Shown here in pieces: positions 8,951 through 17,306 of a stretch of 64,000 bases of DNA. The notes under the pieces were generated by a model. That model ran no database searches and was not told the DNA's origin. It saw only the letters and a list, made by a program, of their open reading frames with translations. Numbering within the stretch: position 1 is the first letter of the stretch; each line of letters begins with the position of its first letter. The translations under genes were made by a program, and so were the position numbers. The DNA is from Porcipelethomonas sp964621265. GTDB taxonomy: Bacteria > Bacillota > Clostridia > Oscillospirales > Ruminococcaceae. Location: contig CAZULQ010000001.1 of the NCBI GenBank assembly GCA_964621265.1, forward strand, positions 174,536 through 238,535. The letters are read 5' to 3'.

Positions 8951-11104
8951 TTACTCCTCATTATCTTCAATCTCAAAATCAATCTTTCCGCTGTTTACGT
9001 CAGCCCCTGCGCACATTACTCTCACACTGTCCCCGACAGTAAATTTTCTGTCGCTGTATTCATCGGAAATGCTGAAATATCCGTCATAGATATAATTTCC
9101 CTCCGGAAGTGTGTTGATGTGAACAAGTCCCTCAATCGTGTCGGGAAGCTCAACGTAGAATCCAAACTCCGTAACGCTTGAAATAATTCCCTCAAAGACA
9201 TCTCCCAGATGCTGCTGCATATATTCCGCCTTGTAGCAGTCCTCGCAGTCACGCTCAATATTCATCGCTCTGATTTCAGTCTCTGTTGCACGGTTTGAGG
9301 CACGCTGTACAAAGCTTTCATATCTCTTGTCAAGCCATTCTTTATTCGCACCGTTTACAATATCTGTCAGAATTCTGTGAATTGCAAGGTCAGGATAACG
9401 TCTGATAGGCGAAGTGAAATGCGCATAGTCATCAAGCGCAAGCCCAAAATGTCCCTTCGGCTCGGGCTCATATTTCGCCTTTGCCATTGAACGCAGGGTA
9501 AGCATATTTACAACAGGATACACAGGCTTGTCTTTGGCATTTTCAAGTATCTGAGCCAGATGTGTCGGCTTTGTATCTGAAAATGACGGATACTCGACAT
9601 TAAGCTGTCTTAAAGCGTCCTTTAAGTCGCTGATTTTTTCTGGAGACGGCTGTTCATGCACACGGTAAACAAAAGGTATCTCGTTTTCAGCCGCAAGCTT
9701 TGCCGCCGCTTCATTTGCAGTCAGCATAAATTCCTCGATTATCATTTCACTCTTGCCACGGGTTCTCGGTTCAACCGCAACACAAGTGTCGTTTTCGAGC
9801 ATCAGCTTGCTTTCTGATGTTTCAATCTCGGGCGCACCACGCTTTTTCCTGTTTGCAATGAGTATATCAGCAAGCTCATTCATGAGCATAATGCTGTCCT
9901 TTACATCGGCATACTTTTCGTTAATTTCCTCACTCGCAGTTCCGTCAAGGATTGTGTTAATCTCCTTGTAAACGCCTTTGACCTTAGAACAGATAACCGT
10001 TTTTTCAAACTTGAAATCCTGCAGAATGCCGTCAGATGAAAGGTTCATGAGCGCTGAAAATGCAAGTCTGTTTTCGTCAGGATTAAGCGAACAGATGCCG
10101 TTTGAAAGCTCCTTAGGAAGCATTGGAATAACCCTGTCAGCGTAGTAAATACTTGTTCCACGCTCAAGCGCTTCCTTATCAAGCGGGCTGTTTCCTCTTA
10201 CATAATGAGAAACGTCAGCGATGTGTACACCAAGACGATAACCGCTGCCAACCTTTTCAATCGAGATTGCGTCATCAAGGTCCTTTGACTCGGCGCTGTC
10301 AATCGTGAAGATTATTTCATCACGCAAATCAAGTCTGTCCTTAAAATCATCAGGCCAGATACCTGCCGCCTCGATTTTTTTCGCTTCGTGAATAACATTT
10401 TCAGGGAACTCGCATGGCGCACCGCTTTCGGCAATAATTGCCTCCGCACAGCTTGACGCTCTGAGCGCACTTCCGAAACTGAAAATAATTTTCGCCTTAT
10501 GCTCCGCATGGCGTCTGCCACGGAAAGAAATCTGCGCTAAAACCTTGTCGCCCGTTTTAAATTCAACCTCGCTGCCCGAAATACGGACAGGAGTTTTTGA
10601 CATTGAATCTGCAAGGAAAAACTGTCCTCCGCTTTCAGTATCCTCAATTACAATACCTGAAAGATTTGAAGCCGCAGGCTCTAAAACGTCAATTACTTCG
10701 CCCTCGGGACTGCCCGAGCGTGAGTCGATATAATTTGCCAGGACAATGTCACCAGGGAGCGCACCGCTTAAATATTTACCCGGAACAAAGATTTCCTCTT
10801 CACTGTCACATCTTTGCATAAAGCCGAATGTGCGGTTCAGACGAAGAATTTTCGCCTTGAAATAACCAAGGAGTTCACATCTCACAAAGCCTCTTCTGCG
10901 CTCGTAGATTTCTCCTGCCTTTACAAGATTTGTAACCGCCTCATTGAATGTCCTCAGGTCACCCTTGCCTGCACGGCATTTTGATGCAAGCTCCTTAAAG
11001 GGTATCGGCTTTCTGCCCGACTTTAAGAGAAATGTCTTAATCTTGTTTTCAAAGCTTTCCACACTGTTTTTGTTATGTTTGAATTTCTTTTCCTTTTTAG
11101 CCAT
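8951..11104 (-). CDS. rnr: Ribonuclease R
   Basis: A 717-residue 3'-5' exoribonuclease. It has an N-terminal winged-helix and cold-shock region. The RNB catalytic domain carries RDEIIFTIDSAESKDLDDA, with the metal-binding Asp cluster, and later HFTSPIRRYPDLAIHR. A C-terminal S1 RNA-binding domain spans about residues 630-712. In Firmicutes rnr commonly neighbours secG and smpB; here secG is directly upstream, while smpB is elsewhere in the window. It degrades structured RNA and takes part in tmRNA-linked quality control. Confidence 0.95.
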   Translation of the reverse strand: MAKKEKKFKHNKNSVESFENKIKTFLLKSGRKPIPFKELASKCRAGKGDLRTFNEAVTNLVKAGEIYERRRGFVRCELLGYFKAKILRLNRTFGFMQRCDSEEEIFVPGKYLSGALPGDIVLANYIDSRSGSPEGEVIDVLEPAASNLSGIVIEDTESGGQFFLADSMSKTPVRISGSEVEFKTGDKVLAQISFRGRRHAEHKAKIIFSFGSALRASSCAEAIIAESGAPCEFPENVIHEAKKIEAAGIWPDDFKDRLDLRDEIIFTIDSAESKDLDDAISIEKVGSGYRLGVHIADVSHYVRGNSPLDKEALERGTSIYYADRVIPMLPKELSNGICSLNPDENRLAFSALMNLSSDGILQDFKFEKTVICSKVKGVYKEINTILDGTASEEINEKYADVKDSIMLMNELADILIANRKKRGAPEIETSESKLMLENDTCVAVEPRTRGKSEMIIEEFMLTANEAAAKLAAENEIPFVYRVHEQPSPEKISDLKDALRQLNVEYPSFSDTKPTHLAQILENAKDKPVYPVVNMLTLRSMAKAKYEPEPKGHFGLALDDYAHFTSPIRRYPDLAIHRILTDIVNGANKEWLDKRYESFVQRASNRATETEIRAMNIERDCEDCYKAEYMQQHLGDVFEGIISSVTEFGFYVELPDTIEGLVHINTLPEGNYIYDGYFSISDEYSDRKFTVGDSVRVMCAGADVNSGKIDFEIEDNEE

Positions 11105-11125
11105 AATTTTTCCTCTTAATTAGTA

Positions 11126-11166
11126 AAAAAGCCCTGTAACTCCGTTTTATCGGAATCACAGGACAA
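11126..11166 (-). terminator. Terminator after secG
   Basis: Read on the minus strand, CCTGTGATTCCG pairs with CGGAGTTACAGG (one mismatch) and is followed by GCTTTTTTAC. It lies between secG and rnr, so rnr may rely on read-through or its own promoter. Confidence 0.75.
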
Positions 11167-11188
11167 GCTTTCACATTTTTTCTTATTA

Positions 11189-11452
11189 TTATGCAAAGAA
11201 CTGCGGAACAGCGTTTACAGCAATTGTAAGAATAAAGAATGCAATAAGAAGGTACTTTGTAACCTTTCTTAAAATAGCTTCCTTTGTTCTGCCTTCATTC
11301 TTTCCGTAGAATGAATCATTTGCACCGCCTGTGATAGCTGAAGTCATATTCTGCTGCTGCTTTGAGTCCTGGAAAAGACAAAGAATAACAGCAAGAACAC
11401 ATGTAATAATCAGCATGATGCCGCCGATAATTTCAACTGTACTCATTTCCAT
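11189..11452 (-). CDS. secG: Preprotein translocase subunit SecG
   Basis: An 87-residue protein with two transmembrane helices (about 7-27 and 66-84). Between them is the conserved cytoplasmic segment LCLFQDSKQQQNMTSAITGG. SecG is the small accessory subunit of the SecYEG channel. The size and pattern are typical. The ribosome site GGAGGATTAAT lies just upstream of the ATG on the minus strand. Confidence 0.9.
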   Translation of the reverse strand: MEMSTVEIIGGIMLIITCVLAVILCLFQDSKQQQNMTSAITGGANDSFYGKNEGRTKEAILRKVTKYLLIAFFILTIAVNAVPQFFA

Positions 11453-11677
11453 CTTATTAATCCTCCATGTTATTATAACCTGTTTTTTGTGTCATCAATT
11501 AATATTAAGTATACCATATATTGAAATAAAAAGCAATAAGTTTTCGAAAATTTTTTTATGTTTTTATTCTTCCTATTTATAAAGGGATTACATTCATTGT
11601 GAATTGTAACAAAAATCGCGTAACAAATGGGTTTTTATCGTCATTTTATCAGAATTTGAGAAATAACAATTTTTTTC

Positions 11678-11705
11678 TTGACTTTTAATTTCAAAGTGGT
11701 ATAAT
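11678..11705 (+). promoter_or_regulatory. Promoter for the cation/proton antiporter gene
   Basis: TTGACT (11678-11683), a 16-bp spacer and TATAAT (11700-11705). The start codon is at 11835, giving a leader of roughly 120 nt. The gene-free stretch 11453-11834 otherwise holds only AT-rich sequence and the stem-loop below. Confidence 0.65.
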
Positions 11706-11731
11706 TTGAATTGTGCTTTTTGAAATCGTTA

Positions 11732-11764
11732 TTTTGTTCAACAGGAATTTTCCTGTGAACAAAA
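11732..11764 (+). promoter_or_regulatory. Long stem-loop in antiporter mRNA leader
   Basis: TTTTGTTCAACAGGAA pairs with TTCCTGTGAACAAAA over about 15 bp with one unpaired base. No U-run follows, so it is not a simple terminator. A second GC-rich stretch (GACCGCTGAGAGGGCGGCC) lies between it and the AAAGGAG ribosome site. It could be a cis-regulatory element or an mRNA stabiliser. Confidence 0.45.
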
Positions 11765-11834
11765 GAGCTATTTCTGAAGTTTACATACAATAAAAATGAC
11801 CGCTGAGAGGGCGGCCGAAAAGGAGAGATATTTA

Positions 11835-13103
11835 ATGGATTACGGATTTCTTTTATCTCTTGCACTCATTCTTTTCAGCACCAAGCTTTTCGGACTTGTA
11901 ACCAAAAGATTCAAGCTTCCGCAGGTTGTAGGTGCGCTCATGGCAGGACTTATCTTAGGTCCGGCATGCTTCGGGGTGCTTGAGGAAACTGACTTTATCA
12001 AATGCGTCTCAGAACTCGGCGTTATCGTACTCATGTTCTGCGCAGGACTTGAAGCTGATATCAAGGAGCTTGCAAAAGCAGGTAAAACATCCTTTGTAAT
12101 TGCCGTTTTAGGCGTTGTTGTACCGCTTGCGGCAGGCTTTGGAATTGCATGTGCATTCAATACAGAAAACGAGCTTGGAACAAGCCTTTTCCTTCAGAAT
12201 ATGTTTATCGGCGTAATACTCACAGCTACATCGGTAAGTATCACAGTCGAAACCTTAAAGGAACTCGGAAAACTTTCGACAAAATCGGGTAATGCGATTT
12301 TAGGTGCCGCTATCATCGACGATATCCTGGGCATCATCGCACTTACAATTATCACATCAAGTGCTGACTCAAGCGTTAAAATCTGGGTTGTACTTCTTAA
12401 AATTCTTGCATTTTTCGTATTTGCCATTGCAATCGGCGTTGCTTTCCATTTCGTATTCAACAAGTGGTCAGGACGTTCCAAAAACGACCTGAGAAGATAT
12501 GTTATCATCGGTTTTGTATTCTGTCTTGTAATGTCTTACTGTGCTGAGGAATTTTTCGGTGTTGCAGATATCACAGGCGCATTCGTAGCAGGACTTGCAC
12601 TTTCAAACGGTCCGAGAGCTACATATCTTACAAACCGATTTGAAACACTTTCATACATGCTCCTGTCCCCTGTTTTCTTTGCAAGTATCGGACTTAAGGT
12701 TGTTCTTTCAAGCATGGACTACACAATCATCATTTTCGCAGTACTGCTTCTTATTATTGCGGTTGCTACAAAGGTTGTCGGCTGCGGACTTGGTGCAAAG
12801 GTCTGCGGAATGAAAAACAAGGACGCACTGAGAGTCGGTGTCGGAATGGTATCGCGTGGTGAAGTTGCACTTATCGTTGCAAGCAAGGGTGCCGCTGTCG
12901 GACTTATGAGCGCCAAGTTCTTCCCTCCGATTGTTATAATGGTTGTTGCTACAACAATTATGACACCTGTTCTCTTAAAGCTTGTATATAAAAAGAAGCA
13001 TCCGACTGATACGGATACTCATGGTGACCTTGAGGTTGACAAGTTCAGAAAAGGTGCTTCATTTGAAGAACATGACCAGTCAAAGGTTACAGCAAAAGCA
13101 TAA
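11835..13103 (+). CDS. Cation:proton antiporter (CPA2/KefB-like)
   Basis: About 422 residues and strongly hydrophobic, with 12 or so membrane segments. Family hallmarks include FKLPQVVGALMAGLILGP near the N-terminus, the IDDILGI pair of acidic residues in the translocation helix, and the GMVSRGEVALIVAS motif. I place the start at ATG 11835 because AAAGGAGAG (11819-11826) sits correctly before it; an upstream in-frame ATG at 11796 has no ribosome site. There is no C-terminal TrkA-N domain, only a short charged tail. It exchanges Na+ or K+ for protons; the ion is unknown. Confidence 0.9.
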   Translation: MDYGFLLSLALILFSTKLFGLVTKRFKLPQVVGALMAGLILGPACFGVLEETDFIKCVSELGVIVLMFCAGLEADIKELAKAGKTSFVIAVLGVVVPLAAGFGIACAFNTENELGTSLFLQNMFIGVILTATSVSITVETLKELGKLSTKSGNAILGAAIIDDILGIIALTIITSSADSSVKIWVVLLKILAFFVFAIAIGVAFHFVFNKWSGRSKNDLRRYVIIGFVFCLVMSYCAEEFFGVADITGAFVAGLALSNGPRATYLTNRFETLSYMLLSPVFFASIGLKVVLSSMDYTIIIFAVLLLIIAVATKVVGCGLGAKVCGMKNKDALRVGVGMVSRGEVALIVASKGAAVGLMSAKFFPPIVIMVVATTIMTPVLLKLVYKKKHPTDTDTHGDLEVDKFRKGASFEEHDQSKVTAKA

Positions 13104-13112
13104 AATACAGAC

Positions 13113-13142
13113 AAAGGACTGCTTTAAAAGCAGTCCTTTTTA
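13113..13142 (+). terminator. Terminator between antiporter and metal ATPase genes
   Basis: AAAGGACTGC pairs with GCAGTCCTTTTT around a TTTAAAA loop, with a U-run after it. It lies between convergent genes and has A-runs on its left, so it may work in both directions. Confidence 0.85.
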
Positions 13143-13153
13143 TTATACCTGTT

Positions 13154-15001
13154 TTACGATTCACTTGTTTTAAGTGCTCTCATAGCGTTGAGTATCGCAA
13201 TTACAGATACTCCGACGTCGGCAAATACTGCCGCCCACATATTTGCAAAGCCAAGTGCACCGAGTATCATAACCGCAAATTTCACACCAAGCGCAAATAC
13301 GATATTCTGATTGACAATTGCGAGGGTCTTTTTTGAAATTTCAACAGCCTTTACAAGCTTTGAAGGCTTGTCGTCCATAAGTACAATGTCAGCCGCTTCA
13401 ATCGCGGCATCCGAGCCTATACCACCCATTGCAATACCTATATCAGCCCTTGAAAGAACGGGGGCATCATTAATTCCGTCTCCGACAAACACAAGTCGTC
13501 CCTTTTCAGACTTTTCAGCAATAAGACCTTCAACACGCTCAACCTTGCCGTCAGGCAGAAGCTCTGTATACACTTCGTCAAGCCCGAGTCTTTTCGCAAC
13601 GCTTTCGCCGACAGCTTTTGAGTCACCCGTCAGCATAACAGTTTTTCTTATGCCGTTTCGTTTAAGACTTTCAATTGAGTATGCAGAATCCTCCTTGACT
13701 TCATCTGAAATAATAATATGACCGAGATACTGCCCATTTTCCGCAACATGAACAATAGTACCTGTTTCATCACACTTTTCAAAAGCAATATTGTTTTCAG
13801 TCATAAGCTTTTCGTTTCCTGCAAAAGCAATCTTTCCATCAATTTCGGCTGACACGCCACGTCCCGCAATTTCTTTTGCGTTTCTGATTACTGATGTATC
13901 AGTTTCACTGCCATAAGCCTTTCTTATTGATTCGGAAACAGGGTGATTGGAATACGCTTCAGCAAATGCCGCAATTCTTAAAAGTTCATTTTCACTTATT
14001 CCCTGCGGACATATTTTCGTCACATTGAATACGCCCTTTGTAAGTGTGCCTGTTTTATCAAATACAATAATTTCAGCTTTGGCAAGTGCCTCAAGATAGT
14101 TTCCGCCCTTGATGAGTATTCCCTGCTTTGACGCTCCGCCGATTCCACCGAAAAAACTGAGCGGCACTGATATAACAAGTGCACACGGACAGGAAATTAC
14201 AAGGAATATCAGCGCACGATTAATCCACTTAGCCCACTCACCTGTTATAAGTGAAGGCACAACTGCAAGCAATACTGCCGAAATAACTACGCATGGTGTA
14301 TAGAATCTCGCAAACTTTGTAATAAAGTTTTCAGCCTTTGCCTTTTTAGCACTTGAATTTTCAACAAGGTCAAGGATTCTTGAAACAGTAGATTCGCCAA
14401 ACGGCTTTGTGACACGAGCCCTCACAACACCATTCAGATTAATACATCCGCTCATCACCTCATCGCCTGTGCTTACGCTTCTTGGCACCGACTCACCCGT
14501 AAGGGCTGAAGTATCAAGCGTTGTTTCACCGCTGACAACTACACCATCAAGCGGAATTTTCTCCCCGGGCTTTATGAGAATTATATCACCGACAGAAACC
14601 TCCTCAGGGTCGCATTCAGTAACCTCACCGTCTCTTTCGACATTAGCGTAATCAGGACGTATGTCCATAAGTGAGGAAATCGACTTTCTCGATTTACCGA
14701 CAGCAATACTCTCAAAAAGTTCGCCTACCTGGTAGAAAATCATAACGGCACAGCCTTCAAAATATTCCCCTATACAGAATGCACCGATTGATGCTATCAT
14801 CATAAGGAAATTCTCATCAAAAATCTGCCCGTGAATAATGTTGCGGAACGCCTTCCATAAAACAGTATAGCTTATCACAAGATAAGGCACGGCATACGCT
14901 GCAATTTTCAAATATCCGTCAAGCGGTATCAATACTGCCGCCACAAGCAGAATAATGCTCAGAACAATTCTTATAAGCGTCCTCTTTTGCTTTCTTGTCA
15001 T
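13154..15001 (-). CDS. cadA: Heavy-metal-translocating P-type ATPase (CadA-like), no N-terminal HMA domain
   Basis: A 615-residue P1B ATPase. Motifs are ISCPCALVIS (metal-binding CPC in a membrane helix), TGESVP (actuator), FDKTGTLTKG (phosphorylated Asp) and VGDGINDAPVL (hinge). CPC with a CadC-type regulator upstream points to Zn/Cd/Pb export. Typical CadA proteins begin with one or two ~70-residue HMA domains; this one starts almost directly with membrane helices. A stand-alone HMA protein is encoded 8 bp upstream and probably replaces that domain. The metal specificity is inference. Confidence 0.93.
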   Translation of the reverse strand: MTRKQKRTLIRIVLSIILLVAAVLIPLDGYLKIAAYAVPYLVISYTVLWKAFRNIIHGQIFDENFLMMIASIGAFCIGEYFEGCAVMIFYQVGELFESIAVGKSRKSISSLMDIRPDYANVERDGEVTECDPEEVSVGDIILIKPGEKIPLDGVVVSGETTLDTSALTGESVPRSVSTGDEVMSGCINLNGVVRARVTKPFGESTVSRILDLVENSSAKKAKAENFITKFARFYTPCVVISAVLLAVVPSLITGEWAKWINRALIFLVISCPCALVISVPLSFFGGIGGASKQGILIKGGNYLEALAKAEIIVFDKTGTLTKGVFNVTKICPQGISENELLRIAAFAEAYSNHPVSESIRKAYGSETDTSVIRNAKEIAGRGVSAEIDGKIAFAGNEKLMTENNIAFEKCDETGTIVHVAENGQYLGHIIISDEVKEDSAYSIESLKRNGIRKTVMLTGDSKAVGESVAKRLGLDEVYTELLPDGKVERVEGLIAEKSEKGRLVFVGDGINDAPVLSRADIGIAMGGIGSDAAIEAADIVLMDDKPSKLVKAVEISKKTLAIVNQNIVFALGVKFAVMILGALGFANMWAAVFADVGVSVIAILNAMRALKTSES

Positions 15002-15009
15002 GATACACC

Positions 15010-15228
15010 TCAGAAAATCAGCTCGCAGTCGGGCTCAACCTTTCTGCACGCCTTTGCCGCCTTTTTGAGTATGTCAGAAAGCTTTGACTCATCTGCTTCA
15101 AGCGTCAGCTTCTGTGTCATAAAGCTGATTGTTGCCTTTTCAACTCCGTCAATTTTATTGATTGCCGCTTCCATTTTTGCGGCACAGTTTGCACAATCAA
15201 GATTTTCAAGCTTATACACCTTTTTCAT
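15010..15228 (-). CDS. Stand-alone HMA-domain protein (metallochaperone-like)
   Basis: 72 residues forming a single ferredoxin-like heavy-metal-associated domain with the metal site LDCANCAAKME at about residues 9-19. It lies between the regulator gene and the P-type ATPase gene, 12 and 8 bp away. It most likely hands metal to the ATPase or acts as its detached N-terminal domain. The C-terminus has an extra Cys (DCELIF). The start has a GGAGAATT ribosome site. Confidence 0.85.
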   Translation of the reverse strand: MKKVYKLENLDCANCAAKMEAAINKIDGVEKATISFMTQKLTLEADESKLSDILKKAAKACRKVEPDCELIF

Positions 15229-15240
15229 AACAATTCTCCT

Positions 15241-15591
15241 TTATTCATAAATATGTTCCATACCAAGATTTATAATACCGCATACATGCGAGTCCGCAAG
15301 TGAATAGAAAACATTCTTCCCTTCCTTACGGCTTTTTACAAGCTTGCTTGTTTTAAGCACTCTCAGCTGGTGGGACACCGCTGTCTGTGAGACGTTCAGA
15401 AGCTGTGCGATATCGCAGACGCAAAGCTCTGCCTCAAAAAGAGCATAGAGAATTTTAATTCTTGTCGAGTCCCCGAACATTTTGAAAAGCTCGGCAAGGT
15501 CATAAAGTTCCTCCTCTGCAGGCATTGCGTCCATAACCTTTTTTACTGTTTCCTCATGCACACAGAGGTATTCACATTTTTCCTTTTCCAT
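15241..15591 (-). CDS. cadC: ArsR/SmtB-family metal-sensing repressor, CadC-type
   Basis: A 116-residue winged-helix repressor. The CadC metal site is recognisable: N-terminal Cys6 and Cys10 (KCEYLC) and Cys57 and Cys59 in ELCVCD, the same layout as the Cd/Pb-binding Cys of staphylococcal CadC. The recognition helix is VSQTAVSHQLRVL. I prefer the start at 15591, which has AGGA 9 nt before it; an in-frame ATG at 15609 lies inside the operator about 10 nt after the predicted transcript start. It should repress its own operon until metal binds. Confidence 0.88.
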   Translation of the reverse strand: MEKEKCEYLCVHEETVKKVMDAMPAEEELYDLAELFKMFGDSTRIKILYALFEAELCVCDIAQLLNVSQTAVSHQLRVLKTSKLVKSRKEGKNVFYSLADSHVCGIINLGMEHIYE

Positions 15592-15604
15592 GTGTTCACA
15601 TCCT

Positions 15605-15630
15605 AACATATGTTTATCTGTTCATATGTT
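15605..15630 (-). promoter_or_regulatory. CadC-type operator
   Basis: An inverted repeat AACATATG ... CATATGTT overlaps the -10 region and transcript start of the metal operon. Its position and AT-rich ATATG half-sites fit ArsR/SmtB operators. Confidence 0.65.
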
Positions 15631-15654
15631 AACATATTATTACATATTTGTCAA
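15626..15654 (-). promoter_or_regulatory. Promoter of the cadC-HMA-cadA operon
   Basis: On the minus strand, TTGACA (15654-15649), 17 bp, then TAACAT (15631-15626). The operator covers the -10 box, which suits steric repression. Confidence 0.65.
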
Positions 15655-15663
15655 GGGGTAAAA

Positions 15664-15696
15664 AGAAAAACCTCAGAAATTTTTCTGAGGTTTTAT
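15664..15696 (-). terminator. Terminator after the rRNA methyltransferase gene
   Basis: CCTCAGAAA pairs with TTTCTGAGG; on the minus strand it is followed by TTTTTCTTTTT. It ends the long minus-strand acylation operon. Confidence 0.8.
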
Positions 15697-15707
15697 AGAA
15701 TAATTCC

Positions 15708-17054
15708 TTATAAACTTTTCACAAGCTCCACGACACATTCTACGTGAGTCGTTCTCGGGAAAAGGTCAACCGCTCTTATCTTCAAAGGCTTATAGCCATT
15801 TTCGGAAAGGTATGCGCAGTCCCTTGCAGCTGTTGAAGGATTACATGAAATCATGACAATCTTTTTCGGGTTCATCTTCACAACGCTGTCAAGCGTCAGC
15901 TTGTCACAGCCCTTTCTCGGAGGGTCCATGATAACAACATCGGGCAGACTTCCCGACTCAGCAAGTCTCTCTGCCGCCTGTCCTGCGTCAGCACAGATAA
16001 ATTCAGCATTGTCAACACCGCTGTTTGCGGCATTTTCCTTTGCGTTTTCAACTGCCTGCGGGACAATCTCAACACCGACAATCTCTCTTACGTTATCTGC
16101 CATAGAAAGACCGATAGTACCTGCGCCGCAATAAAGGTCAAGCAGACGCTCGTTGCCTGTAAGTTCCGCATACTCCTCAGCAATCGCATAAAGACGCTCC
16201 GCCTGTGGCGAATTAATCTGATAAAAAGCCTCAGGCGCAATGCTGATTACGTTTCCGCACATGATATCGGTAATCTTCCCCTTACCGCTCAGAAGCACAG
16301 TCTTTTTACCGAGAATTACGTTCGTGTTTTCGGAATTAATATTCATGACAATACTTTTTATCATGCTGTATTTTTGGGTAAGCATGTCGCAAAGAGCTGT
16401 AAAATCCGTCTTTTTCGTTACAACGAGACACACCATAAGCTCGCCCGTTTCGGGCGCTTTTCTCAGATAAATATGTCTGAGTATTCCCTTTCGGGTCACC
16501 TCATCATACGGGCGCACATGAGCCTTTTTGCAGTATGCAACAACATCCTCTGCAATACTGCAGAATTCATCCGGCAGAAGTTTGCATCTGCTTCCGCCGA
16601 TAATTCTGTGACTTCTTTTTGCGTAAAAACCGCAGGTGATTTCACCCTTGACCTCCGCAACGGGATACTGCGCCTTGTTGCGGTAATTGTCGGGCGTTTC
16701 ACAGCCGAGTATCGGCTCAAAGTCGCATTCTATCTTGCCTATTCTTGTAAAGGCGTCATAGACAAATTTTTCTTTCAGACTCAGTTCCGCATCATAGCTT
16801 ATGTGTCTGAATGAGCAACCGCCGCACTTTGGAAAGTGCGGGCAGTTCGGTTTTATTCTGTCATCCGATGACTTTATAAGCTTGCTTACAATTCCATAGG
16901 CATAGCTTTTCATCACCTTTGTGATTTTAGCTTCAATAATATCGCCGGCTGCCGTTTCAGGCACGAAAACCGCCATACCGTCATATCTTCCTACACCGTT
17001 GCCTTCGGTTGTAACGTCAGTAATTTCTATTTCAACTATTTCGTTTTTTTTCAT
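15708..17054 (-). CDS. 23S rRNA (uracil-5-)-methyltransferase, RlmD/RlmCD family
   Basis: A 448-residue RumA/TrmA-type enzyme. An N-terminal TRAM domain is followed by the iron-sulphur Cys set CPHFPKCGGCSFRH. The methyltransferase domain has LLDLYCGAGTIGLSMA (SAM site) and IMDPPRKGCDKL, and the catalytic Cys is in MISCNPST. It makes 5-methyluridine in 23S rRNA; which of the two U positions is not readable. It is the last gene of the MBOAT/FkbH operon, 6 bp after the acyl carrier protein gene, and probably a passenger there. Confidence 0.9.
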   Translation of the reverse strand: MKKNEIVEIEITDVTTEGNGVGRYDGMAVFVPETAAGDIIEAKITKVMKSYAYGIVSKLIKSSDDRIKPNCPHFPKCGGCSFRHISYDAELSLKEKFVYDAFTRIGKIECDFEPILGCETPDNYRNKAQYPVAEVKGEITCGFYAKRSHRIIGGSRCKLLPDEFCSIAEDVVAYCKKAHVRPYDEVTRKGILRHIYLRKAPETGELMVCLVVTKKTDFTALCDMLTQKYSMIKSIVMNINSENTNVILGKKTVLLSGKGKITDIMCGNVISIAPEAFYQINSPQAERLYAIAEEYAELTGNERLLDLYCGAGTIGLSMADNVREIVGVEIVPQAVENAKENAANSGVDNAEFICADAGQAAERLAESGSLPDVVIMDPPRKGCDKLTLDSVVKMNPKKIVMISCNPSTAARDCAYLSENGYKPLKIRAVDLFPRTTHVECVVELVKSL

Positions 17055-17060
17055 TGGAAT

Positions 17061-17306
17061 TTATCTTCCTCTTTCAGCAATAATTTCCGCCATTTCTCCG
17101 ACATTCTTCATGCCCGATACTTCCTTCATCTTGAATTTCATTCCGAATTCCTGCTCAACCGCTTCAATAAGATTTATATGCTCCAAGCTGTCCCAGTCCT
17201 CAATATCATCCGAAGTTGTCCACTCGTCAATCACAATATCATCGTCATCGAACACGTCTCTGAATACATCCTCAAGTCTTTCCCAAAGTTCCTCTCTGTT
17301 TTTCAT
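17061..17306 (-). CDS. Acyl carrier protein (dedicated, not the fatty-acid ACP)
   Basis: 81 residues. The phosphopantetheine attachment site is Ser40 in the WDSLEHINL motif, and the protein is acidic with a C-terminal helix like other carrier proteins. It overlaps the FkbH-like gene by 4 bp, and the two together are the standard pair for making a carrier-bound glyceryl or related unit. In this operon it should carry the acyl group used by the MBOAT acyltransferase. Confidence 0.88.
   Translation of the reverse strand: MKNREELWERLEDVFRDVFDDDDIVIDEWTTSDDIEDWDSLEHINLIEAVEQEFGMKFKMKEVSGMKNVGEMAEIIAERGR

Noticed and set aside
12304..12813. Plus-strand shadow frames inside the antiporter gene
   Set aside because: They are out-of-frame reads of a strongly supported membrane protein and have no start signals.
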